A DNA stretch of 29,300 nucleotides from JACRPZ01 sp040758255 (GTDB lineage: Bacteria; Nitrospirota; Thermodesulfovibrionia; UBA6902): assembly GCA_040758255.1 (NCBI GenBank), contig JBFLVX010000011.1:1-29300 (forward strand). Reading direction: 5' to 3'. Position numbers and translations under genes: made by a program. Below, in pieces: positions 1-8,505 of this stretch; the stretch's first letter is position 1, and every line of letters begins with the position of its first letter. The notes beneath the pieces were generated by a model. That model ran no database searches, had not been told where the DNA came from, and saw nothing but the letters and a program-made list of their open reading frames with translations.

Positions 1-3000
1 GTGGGCTTCCAGCCTGATACGGCGTTTCTCTTATCGAGCGTAAACGGTAATACGCTGAATACTGTAACTGCATCTCTTCGTACCGGCCTGACATTCGGTT
101 TTATGTCAACCACATCCGGGACAACTCAGGGTTCACTAAGCGTCGGCAACCGTGACGCCAGAACAGCTACAGGCTATATCGGCGGGGTATGGAGAAATAA
201 CGGGTACACAAATCTGCGCGCTACCGCGGCAGATGTTCAAGCTACTTTTTCTACATGGGATGCTGACGGATTTACCATGAACGCGACCGCCGCGCCTAAC
301 GGTGCGCATAATGTGTCGTGGCTCGCGCTGCAAGGCGGCTTATTTAAACTCGGATCATTAGTACAGCCTACTGCGACAGGGACACAGGCTATTACCGGCT
401 TAGGCTTCCAGCCGTTAGCCGCAATATTTGCAAGCGCCAACTTAAACAGCGCATCAGGCACTGTGAGCACTACTACCGCGAAGCAGTCTTTTGGCGCGGC
501 TGCAGCAACCCAGACCGGGCAATGGATCGGCTCTGCAGGGACTATCAACAGCGATGAAAACATGAACTCAAGCAGTACTGCCGCGATAACTCTTGCAACC
601 GGCCCCACTACCACAAACGCAGTTGCGAGCCTGTCAACGCTTGATGCTGACGGATTTACTTTGAACTGGACAACTGCCGATGCTACTGCACGAAACGTGC
701 TGTATGTTGCGATGGGCACGGCATGTACAGACGCTGATCTTGCGACGCTGACAACCACGAACCCGGTATCGAGTTCAACAGTCGGCGGCACTGTAACAAT
801 TCAAACTCAGGTCGGGACAGAGGCGACGCCTTCAGGCATGACCGGCATGGTGGTGAACATCGCCGGAAGCACGGGATGTAACGTCACAAACGGCGTGATG
901 AGCTGGAACGCAGGCACCAGCAGATGGGAATATACATGGAACACTTCTGCATGCGGCACAGGCACGCCTGACGCCGGTGTAACAATAGATGTAAGCGGCA
1001 CCGACCCTGACTGTACTACCACGGTGAACGCGGCTCAGATAACAAACGTAACCATTGACAATACCTGTACTGACAGTGATCCTGCCACGGCGGTGACGAT
1101 TACGCCAGCGTCGAGCGCAACGGTCGGCGCAACGGTTACAGTGCAGGGAGCGATTACCGGCGAAGGCGCTCCGGGAACCGGCAGCGCGGTTGTTACGATC
1201 ACCGGAAGCGATGCCTGCAATGCAACGGCACAGGCAATGACATGGAACAGCGGGGCAAGCGTATGGGAGTATAGCTGGAACACATCAGCGTGCGGCACTG
1301 CTGCCCCTGATACAGGCGTGTCTGTAAGTATAACCTATACCGACCCTGACTGCTCAGGCGCAGTGGTCGTCAACAATACAAGCACGAACATCACCATAGA
1401 CAATGTTGATCCTTCCGCGATGCCCTCATGCGCGGGGTGTCACGGGTATGGCGCGACATTTACAGATGGAACAGCCCGGAACAATCCTGCGGGCACATTC
1501 CCGGGTTCTCATAATACACATGTGGCAACGTACAGCAAAGTATGTTCTGTGTGCCACACTGCTCCCGCGACTGAGACGAACGCGGATTTTAAACACAGGA
1601 ATGAAACGGTTCAGATAGCAAGTCCTATTAACGGGCTCGCAGGTTCAACATATTCAAAGACAAGCTTCACACAATCCAACACTTTCACCCCCGGCTTCTG
1701 CTCAAACACCTACTGCCACTCTAACGGCACGTCAGTCATAAGCGGTTCAATCCCTGCAAATAGTTCCGCAACATGGGGCGGGACCACCACCTGTTTAAGC
1801 TGCCACGGTGTTGGAGGCGGAGATGACGGCAGGCCTAATTATGCAAACGGCACACCAAAGCGCAACACACACGGTGACGGCGCAAGCTATGGCGTAACTC
1901 ATAAAGCCACTGCATGCCCAACCTGTCATACAGGTGTAACTGGCACTGCCGGAGCTTACACCATATCAGATACTACGACACACAATAACGGCGCGTATAA
2001 CCTGCAGGGGGCTTTAGGATACACTCAGGCCACGGGCGAATGCGCAACCCCCGGCTGCCACGGAGCAGCGACATGGGGCGCATCATTAGGCTGTACTGAT
2101 TGCCATGCTACAGCGCAGGGAACTCGCGACGCTGTAGTCGGCGAATTCGGCCTTGCGTGGGGACATAAGGCTGGCGGAAAGACCCCGGCCCGCGGGGCAG
2201 TTGTAAACTCAGACTGCATAGTCTGCCATCTTGAAGGTAATTTCACTACGCAGGCGAAGTCGGCATTGCACGGAGACGGCAACATAGATCTGCGCGATCC
2301 TGACGGTGCAGGCGAGACCGCTATAACTAATAACAGCGGCGCCGCCTTTACCTTCACGCAATACGCGGTATCCTATTCCGCCGGGTCGCGTACAGCGACC
2401 CTGGGCAACACCGTTGCCGAAGTTATAACGAATAAGTTCTGCATGAAATGCCATGACGCCAATGGCGCTACCAATACCACTGCACGTACGACCTACGGCT
2501 CACCGACAGCGTTCATGCCGTTTGGCGGCGTGAACCTTGGCGCGAACTATACAACAACGAACGGCGCAGCATCAGCGGGCGGCCTGATCGACGTTGCGAA
2601 GCAGTTCCTGAGCACGAACTCTTCAAGGCATCCTGTAGGCGCTCCTAACTCGAGGATGTTCCCGTATTCAAACCGTCTTGTAGCGCCGTATAATATTCCA
2701 ACAGGAAGAGATTCTAATACACAGGTTATTGCCGGCACCGGGACACGCACAGCGGCAAACAGCGCAATACTGGTGTGCGACGATTGTCATACAACAGGCA
2801 CGTCTGTAACGACCCGTACGATCACGGCTCACGGCAATGCTTCAAGCCTGCGCGGCACATTCTTTGTGTCAGGCCCGACATTGTGTTTGACATGCCATAT
2901 CGCGGGAACCAACGGCGCGTATAACAATACGGCCACCACGCTTCCGGGCGGCACACACGGCACAGGTTCAGGCTTTAGCGGAGGCACCGGGGCATCAACT

Positions 3001-3387
3001 CGTCCGGCTGCCGCACTGAATTACTGCAACTTCTGCCACTTCAGCAGCAATGTCGCGTATGCTTCGGCGAGCAGGCCAAGATACGCGCAGGACGTTCATG
3101 GATTTAACGAAATCTATAATACGAGCGCAGGCTGGACAGCCGGAAATGCAAACGGCATGAGGCCAATTTCGTTTATGCGCAGCATCAGCACCAGCGGCGG
3201 ATCCTGGCCAACCACACATTCACCACGGCCGTATGTTGCCACGACCGGAGGCCCCGGCCAGTTCAACCTTGCTGCGGGTCAGGCCAACTGCGGCAGCGGC
3301 ACCAACTTTGCTTTCAGTACCGGCGCAACTGGTTTTACTTGTACCTCTAATGGCCATACCAACTACGGACCGGGTGGTTCATTCTGA
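1..3387 (+). CDS. Multiheme c-type cytochrome with N-terminal beta-rich repeats (5'-truncated by window edge)
   Basis: Secreted or periplasmic electron-transfer protein. The C-terminal half carries ten CxxCH haem motifs, the first at visible residues 477-481 (CAGCH) and the last near 1009 (CNFCH). Two CxxxxCH motifs lie at 567-573 (CSNTYCH) and 681-687 (CATPGCH), giving about 12 possible haems. CxxxxCH followed by CxxCH is the arrangement of the Geobacter-type C4xCH/C2xCH cytochrome family. The N-terminal half is haem-free. It has two copies of a ~105-residue domain (about 1-112 and 133-238, each with GFQP near its start and DADGFT near its end), then two copies of a ~112-residue Ig-like repeat (about 240-352 and 353-465, both with W-E-Y-x-W-N-T-S-A-C-G-T). 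No signal peptide is visible, and the frame is open to base 1 with a GTG first codon, so the gene very likely begins upstream. Stop TGA is followed by a terminator. Confidence 0.9.
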   Translation: MGFQPDTAFLLSSVNGNTLNTVTASLRTGLTFGFMSTTSGTTQGSLSVGNRDARTATGYIGGVWRNNGYTNLRATAADVQATFSTWDADGFTMNATAAPNGAHNVSWLALQGGLFKLGSLVQPTATGTQAITGLGFQPLAAIFASANLNSASGTVSTTTAKQSFGAAAATQTGQWIGSAGTINSDENMNSSSTAAITLATGPTTTNAVASLSTLDADGFTLNWTTADATARNVLYVAMGTACTDADLATLTTTNPVSSSTVGGTVTIQTQVGTEATPSGMTGMVVNIAGSTGCNVTNGVMSWNAGTSRWEYTWNTSACGTGTPDAGVTIDVSGTDPDCTTTVNAAQITNVTIDNTCTDSDPATAVTITPASSATVGATVTVQGAITGEGAPGTGSAVVTITGSDACNATAQAMTWNSGASVWEYSWNTSACGTAAPDTGVSVSITYTDPDCSGAVVVNNTSTNITIDNVDPSAMPSCAGCHGYGATFTDGTARNNPAGTFPGSHNTHVATYSKVCSVCHTAPATETNADFKHRNETVQIASPINGLAGSTYSKTSFTQSNTFTPGFCSNTYCHSNGTSVISGSIPANSSATWGGTTTCLSCHGVGGGDDGRPNYANGTPKRNTHGDGASYGVTHKATACPTCHTGVTGTAGAYTISDTTTHNNGAYNLQGALGYTQATGECATPGCHGAATWGASLGCTDCHATAQGTRDAVVGEFGLAWGHKAGGKTPARGAVVNSDCIVCHLEGNFTTQAKSALHGDGNIDLRDPDGAGETAITNNSGAAFTFTQYAVSYSAGSRTATLGNTVAEVITNKFCMKCHDANGATNTTARTTYGSPTAFMPFGGVNLGANYTTTNGAASAGGLIDVAKQFLSTNSSRHPVGAPNSRMFPYSNRLVAPYNIPTGRDSNTQVIAGTGTRTAANSAILVCDDCHTTGTSVTTRTITAHGNASSLRGTFFVSGPTLCLTCHIAGTNGAYNNTATTLPGGTHGTGSGFSGGTGASTRPAAALNYCNFCHFSSNVAYASASRPRYAQDVHGFNEIYNTSAGWTAGNANGMRPISFMRSISTSGGSWPTTHSPRPYVATTGGPGQFNLAAGQANCGSGTNFAFSTGATGFTCTSNGHTNYGPGGSF

Positions 3388-3414
3388 TCCTGCCGGTGTA
3401 GTTTAGTAAATTGT

Positions 3415-3446
3415 AAAAGCCCCATCGTTATAACGATGGGGCTTTT
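3415..3446 (+). terminator. Rho-independent terminator of the multiheme cytochrome gene
   Basis: A perfect inverted repeat of 16 bases per arm (AAAAGCCCCATCGTTA and its complement) is followed by a T run, 27 bases after the cytochrome stop codon. The A run before and T run after the stem would let it work in both directions. Confidence 0.93.
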
Positions 3447-3506
3447 TTAGGTAATTACTGACGCTGATTATAATAACCGTCGGAAAGACATTGGCTCAAA
3501 AATTGC

Positions 3507-3530
3507 TCACTCACTCACTCACTCACTCAC
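3507..3530. repeat. (TCAC)6 microsatellite
   Basis: Six perfect tandem copies of TCAC in the gene-free stretch downstream of the cytochrome terminator. No reading frame crosses it, so there is no visible phase-variable gene. Confidence 0.9.
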
Positions 3531-3554
3531 TTTTAAGCCTTACAGGAACTTTCC

Positions 3555-3722
3555 ATTCCCCTCCTTCTAACTAAGGAGGGGATTAAGGGGTATTACCCTC
3601 ACCCTCCTGATAATCGAAGAGGGGAGCTATAGGGTATCAACTGCCGCTCCCAATAACCAAAGGAGTGGAGTTTTTGGGAGTATTAACTCCCCTCCTGTTT
3701 TAGGAGGGGCAGGGGTGGCAAA
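3555..3722. repeat. Degenerate tandem array of about four palindromic GC-rich units (REP/MITE-like)
   Basis: About four units of roughly 45 bases follow the plan CCCTCC, short A/T-rich loop, AGGAGGGG, short spacer, GGGGTAT or similar. The first unit (3558-3581) has a perfect 9-base stem, CCCCTCCTT with AAGGAGGGG. The last (3689-3709) has a perfect 8-base stem, CCCCTCCT with AGGAGGGG. The two middle units (about 3597-3640 and 3641-3686) are decayed. This resembles dispersed extragenic palindromic elements. The spacing is too short and the units too degenerate for CRISPR. Confidence 0.6.
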
Positions 3723-3843
3723 TAAATGCCGGCATCGCTTTTCATGTTTTTTCCAAGGGAGGCAGCCTTATTTTCTGTTCGACATGCTGCAAAAATAGTA
3801 ATACTATAATTGCAGATGTTGCAGAAATGGTAAGGATGGTGCA

Positions 3844-4030
3844 ATGGTAATCGAGAGAGACCTGATACATGGTTTCAAGAAGTTTATAAAGAGGAAGGAA
3901 TATCTTGCCGTAATCGGGCCGAGGCAGGCGGGCAAGACCAAATTATAGGGAATTATCTTACACGGGAATTAAAAACAGGGACTGATTTTATAGTCTGTCG
4001 AGTTGAAGGACTTACCAGAAACGAGGAGAG
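3844..4030 (+). pseudogene. Frameshifted remnant of a P-loop ATPase gene
   Basis: An ATG at 3844, preceded by TAAGGATG, opens a 34-codon frame to TAG at 3946-3948. It ends in IGPRQAGKT, a Walker A motif of the GPRQxGKT type seen in AAA ATPases of mobile or toxin-like loci (the AAA_14/DUF4143 style). Just after this motif another frame continues the protein-like sequence (NYLTRELKTGTDFIVCRVEG, from 3951), as though one base had been gained or lost near 3939-3945. The remnant then runs into the ribosome-binding region of the next gene. No Walker B motif or later domain remains. I read it as a dead fragment. The Walker A call is seen in sequence; the exact family is inference. Confidence 0.55.
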
Positions 4031-4038
4031 AACAGCAC

Positions 4039-5412
4039 ATGAAATATTTATCGAAATTTTTCTATCTGCAGTTATGCATTTGTATTGCGTTACTTTGGAC
4101 TGCCGCAGGCTGCAGCAAGGGGACAGATAATTCGCGTGAAGAAGCAGATCTGAACGTATCCAGAAAATTAGCGGTTGTATCCCCGGCATTTCTTTCTCCA
4201 GAGATGCAGCAAAGGCATCAGTCGTCTCATCAATTTACCATTGAGATTGCCAAAGACGGAGCAGGCGTTGTTTATGTTGAGCCTGTAAAGGATAAATTCA
4301 GAGTTGTTCATAATGGGAAGCCGGGCAAGCCGTATTTTGACATCAGTGAACTGAGCATCAGCAGCGACGGGAGACGGTTAGCATATGTTGCGCACATCAA
4401 TGATCATCTCAACAAGTTGGTTGTAGACGGCGTGGAAGGATTTCCATTTGGCGCAAATGACAACCACTTGTTCACCCCTGACGGGAAGCGCCATTTATCA
4501 ACCGTTGCGAAAGATAATAAAAAACTGATTGTCATAGACGGTAAGGTTTACAATGATTACGATATTTATGATATGCCTCTGATAAGCCCTGATTCAGGTT
4601 CAATAGCTTTTTCCGCCAAAAAGCCCGCCGGCGATAAAAAACAGTTTATCATCAGTGAGATAACATTACAGAACAAGACAGTATTTGATGACTGCGGCGA
4701 GTATATTCTTCCGAGCGAAGGCAACGCCCGGCTTGCGGTAGGCTGTGTTGAAGGCGGTACGAATAAAGTAAAAGTGATTGATTTTACAGACAGGAAGGTT
4801 ATCTCTCAAAGCGAGGTTAACGGAACGATAACCCATATGAAGTTTTCAGCAGACAGCAAGTCGCTTTTATATACGGTGGTGAGAGATAAGCAGCAAAGGT
4901 ATGTTATTTATAATGGGAGAGAAGAAAAGATACCCGATGGCGACGAATTTATGACTGACCCGGCGCCGCTGTCAGAGCCTGAAAGTGTTGGCGTGGTTAT
5001 CGGCGATGCTTTCAAGGTCCGGCTTTACAGGGCGTTTCAACAGCAGAAAAAAAACGGGAAGGAGTATGGCTATATATCAGACCTTGTCTCCAGTAAAGAC
5101 GGCAGGCATTACGCATATATAGCTACAAAACCGAATGAGTTTCAGATGCAGATAGTTGTTGACGGCAGCGAAGGGCCGAAGTTTGACAGGATAGTTTCTC
5201 CGCTCTTCAGCCCGGATGGCCGCTTTCTTGTGTACCGTGCGAGACAGGCGGGTAAGCGTTTTGTTGTGGTTTCTGATTTAAAAGGTAAAATTATCCGTCA
5301 ACACAAAGAGTACAGCATGGTGTTTCAAACTATTTTTACGCCGGATGGAAAATCTGTAGCGTACGGCGTCCTTGACGGCAATGAATTATGGTGGAAGGTG
5401 GAGAAGCTGTAG
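4039..5412 (+). CDS. Lipoprotein with TolB-like (PD40/WD40-type) beta-propeller
   Basis: Predicted exported lipoprotein of 457 residues. I place the start at ATG 4039 rather than the in-frame upstream ATG at 4003, because the protein then begins with a signal peptide (Lys-rich start, hydrophobic core) ending in the lipobox A-A-G-C at residue 25, and GAGGAG lies at 4022-4027. The mature part shows at least seven blade-like motifs of the PD40 type: S-S-D-G-R-R-L-A-Y, T-P-D-G-K-R, S-P-D-S-G-S-I-A-F, S-A-D-S-K-S-L-L-Y, S-K-D-G-R-H-Y-A-Y, S-P-D-G-R-F-L-V-Y and T-P-D-G-K-S-V-A-Y. Propellers of this kind usually bind proteins or peptides in the periplasm; the partner here is unknown. It lies 26 bases upstream of resB in the same direction, so co-transcription is likely. 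Confidence 0.85.
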   Translation: MKYLSKFFYLQLCICIALLWTAAGCSKGTDNSREEADLNVSRKLAVVSPAFLSPEMQQRHQSSHQFTIEIAKDGAGVVYVEPVKDKFRVVHNGKPGKPYFDISELSISSDGRRLAYVAHINDHLNKLVVDGVEGFPFGANDNHLFTPDGKRHLSTVAKDNKKLIVIDGKVYNDYDIYDMPLISPDSGSIAFSAKKPAGDKKQFIISEITLQNKTVFDDCGEYILPSEGNARLAVGCVEGGTNKVKVIDFTDRKVISQSEVNGTITHMKFSADSKSLLYTVVRDKQQRYVIYNGREEKIPDGDEFMTDPAPLSEPESVGVVIGDAFKVRLYRAFQQQKKNGKEYGYISDLVSSKDGRHYAYIATKPNEFQMQIVVDGSEGPKFDRIVSPLFSPDGRFLVYRARQAGKRFVVVSDLKGKIIRQHKEYSMVFQTIFTPDGKSVAYGVLDGNELWWKVEKL

Positions 5413-5438
5413 ATGGAATTTTATAGGGGATTGAATGT

Positions 5439-6593
5439 ATGACTGACATGCGCCCACATCCTGAAGCGGAAGACGAGAACGAATCGTATCCTGTTGAACC
5501 GCGGTATCACCCGATCCATAAGATTCCCCGCAAGATCTATGATTTTCTGGCGTCAGCCAAGCTGGCTATGGCGCTGCTTGTTATCATTCTCTCCTGTTGT
5601 TTGGCAGGGGTCACGATATGGCGCGGCGCAGAAGCGGGGCGGCTGATTTTTGGCGCGCTCTGGTTTAACGGGCTGCTTGTTTTGCTGGTGATCAATGTCG
5701 CCTGCTGTTTTTTTGGCAGGATCTGGGGACGGCGGGTGACGGTTGTTTCATTCGGGATGATCCTGTTTCACATCAGTTTTGTCGTGATACTGCTGTCTAT
5801 CGTCTACAACAGCCTGTTCTATTTCAGAGGTATAATCAGGCTGACCGAGGGGGAGGCGCTCCCCAGCAGTGACCTGCAAAGTTATGACCTGATTGACAAA
5901 GGGCGCTTTTTCAGCTTTACGCGCTTGCGAGGGGAAACCGCGCTGATCAAAATGCACACCGGTTATAAGGTTTCCGGCGAAGATAAGCGCGCTGCCTATG
6001 AGGTCTCGGTCGGAGAGGAAAATAACAGGAAGCATGGAATAATCTATATAACGCACAAACTGTCTCATCGCGGAGTAGACTATTTTAATGAAAAAGAGGG
6101 ATATTCGCTGCTGCTTATGCTCTCTGACAAGCTGGGGCGAGATTTGTACGGGGTTCATGTGCCATTACAGAGCATCGTTTTAGGAAAAGACAGATTTGAG
6201 TATTCTACCGGATACAAAGATAATGAAGGTAAAGTCAATAAGGATGTCATACCGTTTCCTGCCCTGCCGGAACGTCCGTTATTTGCACTGAAGACGGAAT
6301 ATATGCCATCGAAGCTGAAGGAACGCTCAGGCGACGTCTGGTTTCAGGTGTTTCCGCTTGGTGAAGATGGCTATCCAAATTTTAACAAGCCTCTGGCAGA
6401 AGGCAAAGCGGCTGTCGGCGAAACATTTATTGCCGGAGAGTATCTCCTGACGGCCACGGAGGTGCGTTACTGGGTTGGGATGACGGTGCGCTATGAGCCT
6501 GGCAAGCCGATTGTACTGGCGAGCCTCTGGATCGGTTTGGCCGGGATGGTCATTACGACTGTCGGACGCATGATGCGGAGGAAAAAGGTTTAG
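5439..6593 (+). CDS. resB: ResB-family cytochrome c biogenesis protein (System II)
   Basis: Inner-membrane component (384 residues) of the System II haem delivery machinery, which with CcsA carries haem outward and attaches it to CxxCH motifs. Three membrane segments lie at about residues 41-60, 66-90 and 97-120. A long extracytoplasmic region follows, then a fourth segment near 357-375 and a basic end (MRRKKV). The layout and the F-L-A-S-A-K-L-A opening of the first segment match ResB/Ccs1. GGGGA at 5426-5430 lies 8 bases before ATG. Its usual partner ccsA is not adjacent but lies at 13629, beyond a block of opposite-strand genes. The last four bases overlap the 3' end of the convergent gene at 6590. 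It is probably needed for cytochromes such as the first gene of the window. Confidence 0.87.
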   Translation: MTDMRPHPEAEDENESYPVEPRYHPIHKIPRKIYDFLASAKLAMALLVIILSCCLAGVTIWRGAEAGRLIFGALWFNGLLVLLVINVACCFFGRIWGRRVTVVSFGMILFHISFVVILLSIVYNSLFYFRGIIRLTEGEALPSSDLQSYDLIDKGRFFSFTRLRGETALIKMHTGYKVSGEDKRAAYEVSVGEENNRKHGIIYITHKLSHRGVDYFNEKEGYSLLLMLSDKLGRDLYGVHVPLQSIVLGKDRFEYSTGYKDNEGKVNKDVIPFPALPERPLFALKTEYMPSKLKERSGDVWFQVFPLGEDGYPNFNKPLAEGKAAVGETFIAGEYLLTATEVRYWVGMTVRYEPGKPIVLASLWIGLAGMVITTVGRMMRRKKV

Positions 6594-7189
6594 TTTTGTA
6601 TTGCTGCTGAAGTTGCCTCACCGCCGACAACCGCCATTAAATCTGTAATCAGTTGCCCGGTTTTAATGAAGCCTTCGATTCTGGATTGTTCTTCTTGAGG
6701 CCATACCCTGGGCTCAAGCACCACCAGCGCCTTCTCATCCCCCGTTTCCGGAATATATTTCGAGAGAGGCATGATGTGTATGCGCCCTGCTTCATGCAGC
6801 ATAATAAAACCTGTATCCGTGGGCTTTAGCGGTACAATCAGTGCACCTTTCATCTTATTTAATGAAATAATTTCCGGCCAAAATCTATCGGGAACAATAT
6901 AGTAGGCTTTTCTGACTATGCCGTGATACATAGCATTATCAAGATAGCTCCCGTCAGGGAAGGAACTGCCTAATGATAACAGATTCAGATGACGCGCAAA
7001 GATGACCGCTATCCTGCCATGAAGACCTGACGTATGCCAAAGCCCGTCAATCTCACTGACCGACTGGACTGTAATGGTTTTGCCCGGGACGACAAATGTC
7101 CTTCTGGCAGGCCCATACGTAAAAGTCCACACAAGTACGCCGAAAAAGAAGATCATGATCGCTGTTATGCTCACGCTTCGAAATGGCAT
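6590..7189 (-). CDS. Hypothetical membrane-anchored protein, last gene of the minus-strand operon
   Basis: A 199-residue protein of unknown function. One N-terminal hydrophobic segment (about residues 7-25) is followed by a polar region, suggesting an inner-membrane anchor or uncleaved signal with an extracytoplasmic domain of about 170 residues. I recognise no catalytic motif. The start ATG (7187-7189) overlaps the stop TGA of the glycosyltransferase gene by one base (TGATG), so translation is probably coupled and the product likely assists or follows that enzyme. The 3' end overlaps the convergent resB end by four bases, and no terminator is visible between them. Confidence 0.72.
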   Translation of the reverse strand: MPFRSVSITAIMIFFFGVLVWTFTYGPARRTFVVPGKTITVQSVSEIDGLWHTSGLHGRIAVIFARHLNLLSLGSSFPDGSYLDNAMYHGIVRKAYYIVPDRFWPEIISLNKMKGALIVPLKPTDTGFIMLHEAGRIHIMPLSKYIPETGDEKALVVLEPRVWPQEEQSRIEGFIKTGQLITDLMAVVGGEATSAAIQN

Positions 7190-8460
7190 CAGAAGTTACC
7201 CATATATCTGACCATGGAAAGTATCGGACGAAATGGCGTAAGAGGAACAAGCCGCGCTGAAACAAGAGGGAACATATACGTCCCCCAGATAAGAATGGCG
7301 GAGATGAAGCATGCGTACACCACTTTTTCCCTGTTAATCTTTACTGCGAATATTGTCACTGTCCGGGCAAGTGCAAGGTAGGCAAAGGGGAGCAATCCTG
7401 TTGAAGAATAACTGAATATCGGCCGCTGTGCCAGCAGTATCAGCAGATAGCAGCTAATAAACAACAAAGGCGCCAGGAATTCCCGCACAGAGCGTTTCAT
7501 CCACGCATTGAGGGATACAGCGAATAATGCAGGCAGTACAAGCAGACGAAACGGGGGGTTATTGCAGTGCAGAAGGAATTGTCCCGCCTCACTGTTCAGG
7601 AGCCTTTGGTACCCCCAGAACATCGGTTTTACGAACCACTCCACCGGAGTCCCACCAGCCTCAAGAAAGTCCCTGTGCATGAAGAAATTGTCCATGCTGA
7701 GTTTTTGCAGCGCCCAGGCCGAATCTATGTTCATCTGAATGAATTCAGGGAGCGTATAACCGCGGCTGAACCACTGGACGTAGGTCAGGAAGTAGACGGC
7801 GAAAGGCAGCATCAGCAGCGCAATCAAAAAATCAGCCATCACCGCGCGGGTCAGTTCTCCGCGCCGGCGGATCCTGTACAATGCGTACATCACTGATAGC
7901 GGAATCGCAAAGACAAAATAGGCTTTTGTTCCCATCGTCAATCCCATGGCAAGGCCTGCAAATGGCAATGTCGCCCGGTTATTTTCAACATATTCAAGCA
8001 GCAGACAGAGATAGAGCAGAAAGAAAAAAGTAACCGGTATTTCCACAAGGGTAGTTCTGGAAATATAGATGTTGTGCGGGTCAAACGCCAGAAGAGACAT
8101 GGCGATAATCGGCACAGCAGTGCCGGGGTAGAGCATCCTGCCGATCAGAAAGAGCAATATAACAGAGGCGGTACCGAAAAAAATATTGCTGCTGCGCCAA
8201 CCGACAGGATTATCACCAAATAATTTTATAGTGCCGTACATTATCAAACCGCTCAACTGCGGGTGGTGCCAGCCCCAGTTGGTGGTCGTTCCATAGGCGC
8301 CGAGGCTCTTGGCATAGGTTGCATGAAGAAACTCATCGTCCCGGTATTCGCTCAGGTCAAAGGTCCCCCACAACCTGAATACAGCAGCCAGGATCAAGAC
8401 CAGGATGGCAAGCTTCCAGCTTTTTATATATATTGAATTGTTAGTGAGAGTTTCATTCAC
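7189..8460 (-). CDS. GT-C fold membrane glycosyltransferase, GT39/ArnT-like
   Basis: Polytopic inner-membrane protein of 423 residues. It has a membrane segment at about 13-31, then a first outer loop with D-L-S-E-Y-R-D-D-E-F. The acidic pair in this position is the usual catalytic site of GT-C enzymes that use polyprenyl-phosphate sugars. A following loop with HHPQLSGL and roughly ten hydrophobic segments resembles the dolichyl-phosphate-mannose protein mannosyltransferase and ArnT group. Donor and acceptor cannot be told from sequence. The start is GTG (8458-8460), with GGAG about 12 bases upstream. It lies 45 bases after the radical SAM/SPASM gene and overlaps the next gene by one base. 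Confidence 0.8.
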   Translation of the reverse strand: MNETLTNNSIYIKSWKLAILVLILAAVFRLWGTFDLSEYRDDEFLHATYAKSLGAYGTTTNWGWHHPQLSGLIMYGTIKLFGDNPVGWRSSNIFFGTASVILLFLIGRMLYPGTAVPIIAMSLLAFDPHNIYISRTTLVEIPVTFFFLLYLCLLLEYVENNRATLPFAGLAMGLTMGTKAYFVFAIPLSVMYALYRIRRRGELTRAVMADFLIALLMLPFAVYFLTYVQWFSRGYTLPEFIQMNIDSAWALQKLSMDNFFMHRDFLEAGGTPVEWFVKPMFWGYQRLLNSEAGQFLLHCNNPPFRLLVLPALFAVSLNAWMKRSVREFLAPLLFISCYLLILLAQRPIFSYSSTGLLPFAYLALARTVTIFAVKINREKVVYACFISAILIWGTYMFPLVSARLVPLTPFRPILSMVRYMGNF

Positions 8461-8505
8461 GCTTCAGGGCATCTCCATCGTGGAGTTATTATATTAATAG
8501 ACAAT

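Noticed and set aside
237..791. 184-codon minus-strand ORF inside the multiheme cytochrome gene
   Set aside because: It is opposite repeat domains of the cytochrome; its composition reflects the complementary strand of that repeat-rich coding sequence.
3555..3722. Palindromic array considered as CRISPR
   Set aside because: The units are degenerate, of ~45 bases without distinct spacers, and no cas gene is nearby.
3779..3810. TCGACA and TATAAT as a promoter for the broken ATPase gene
   Set aside because: The TATAAT is perfect but the spacing of 20 bases is too long; it may be a relic.
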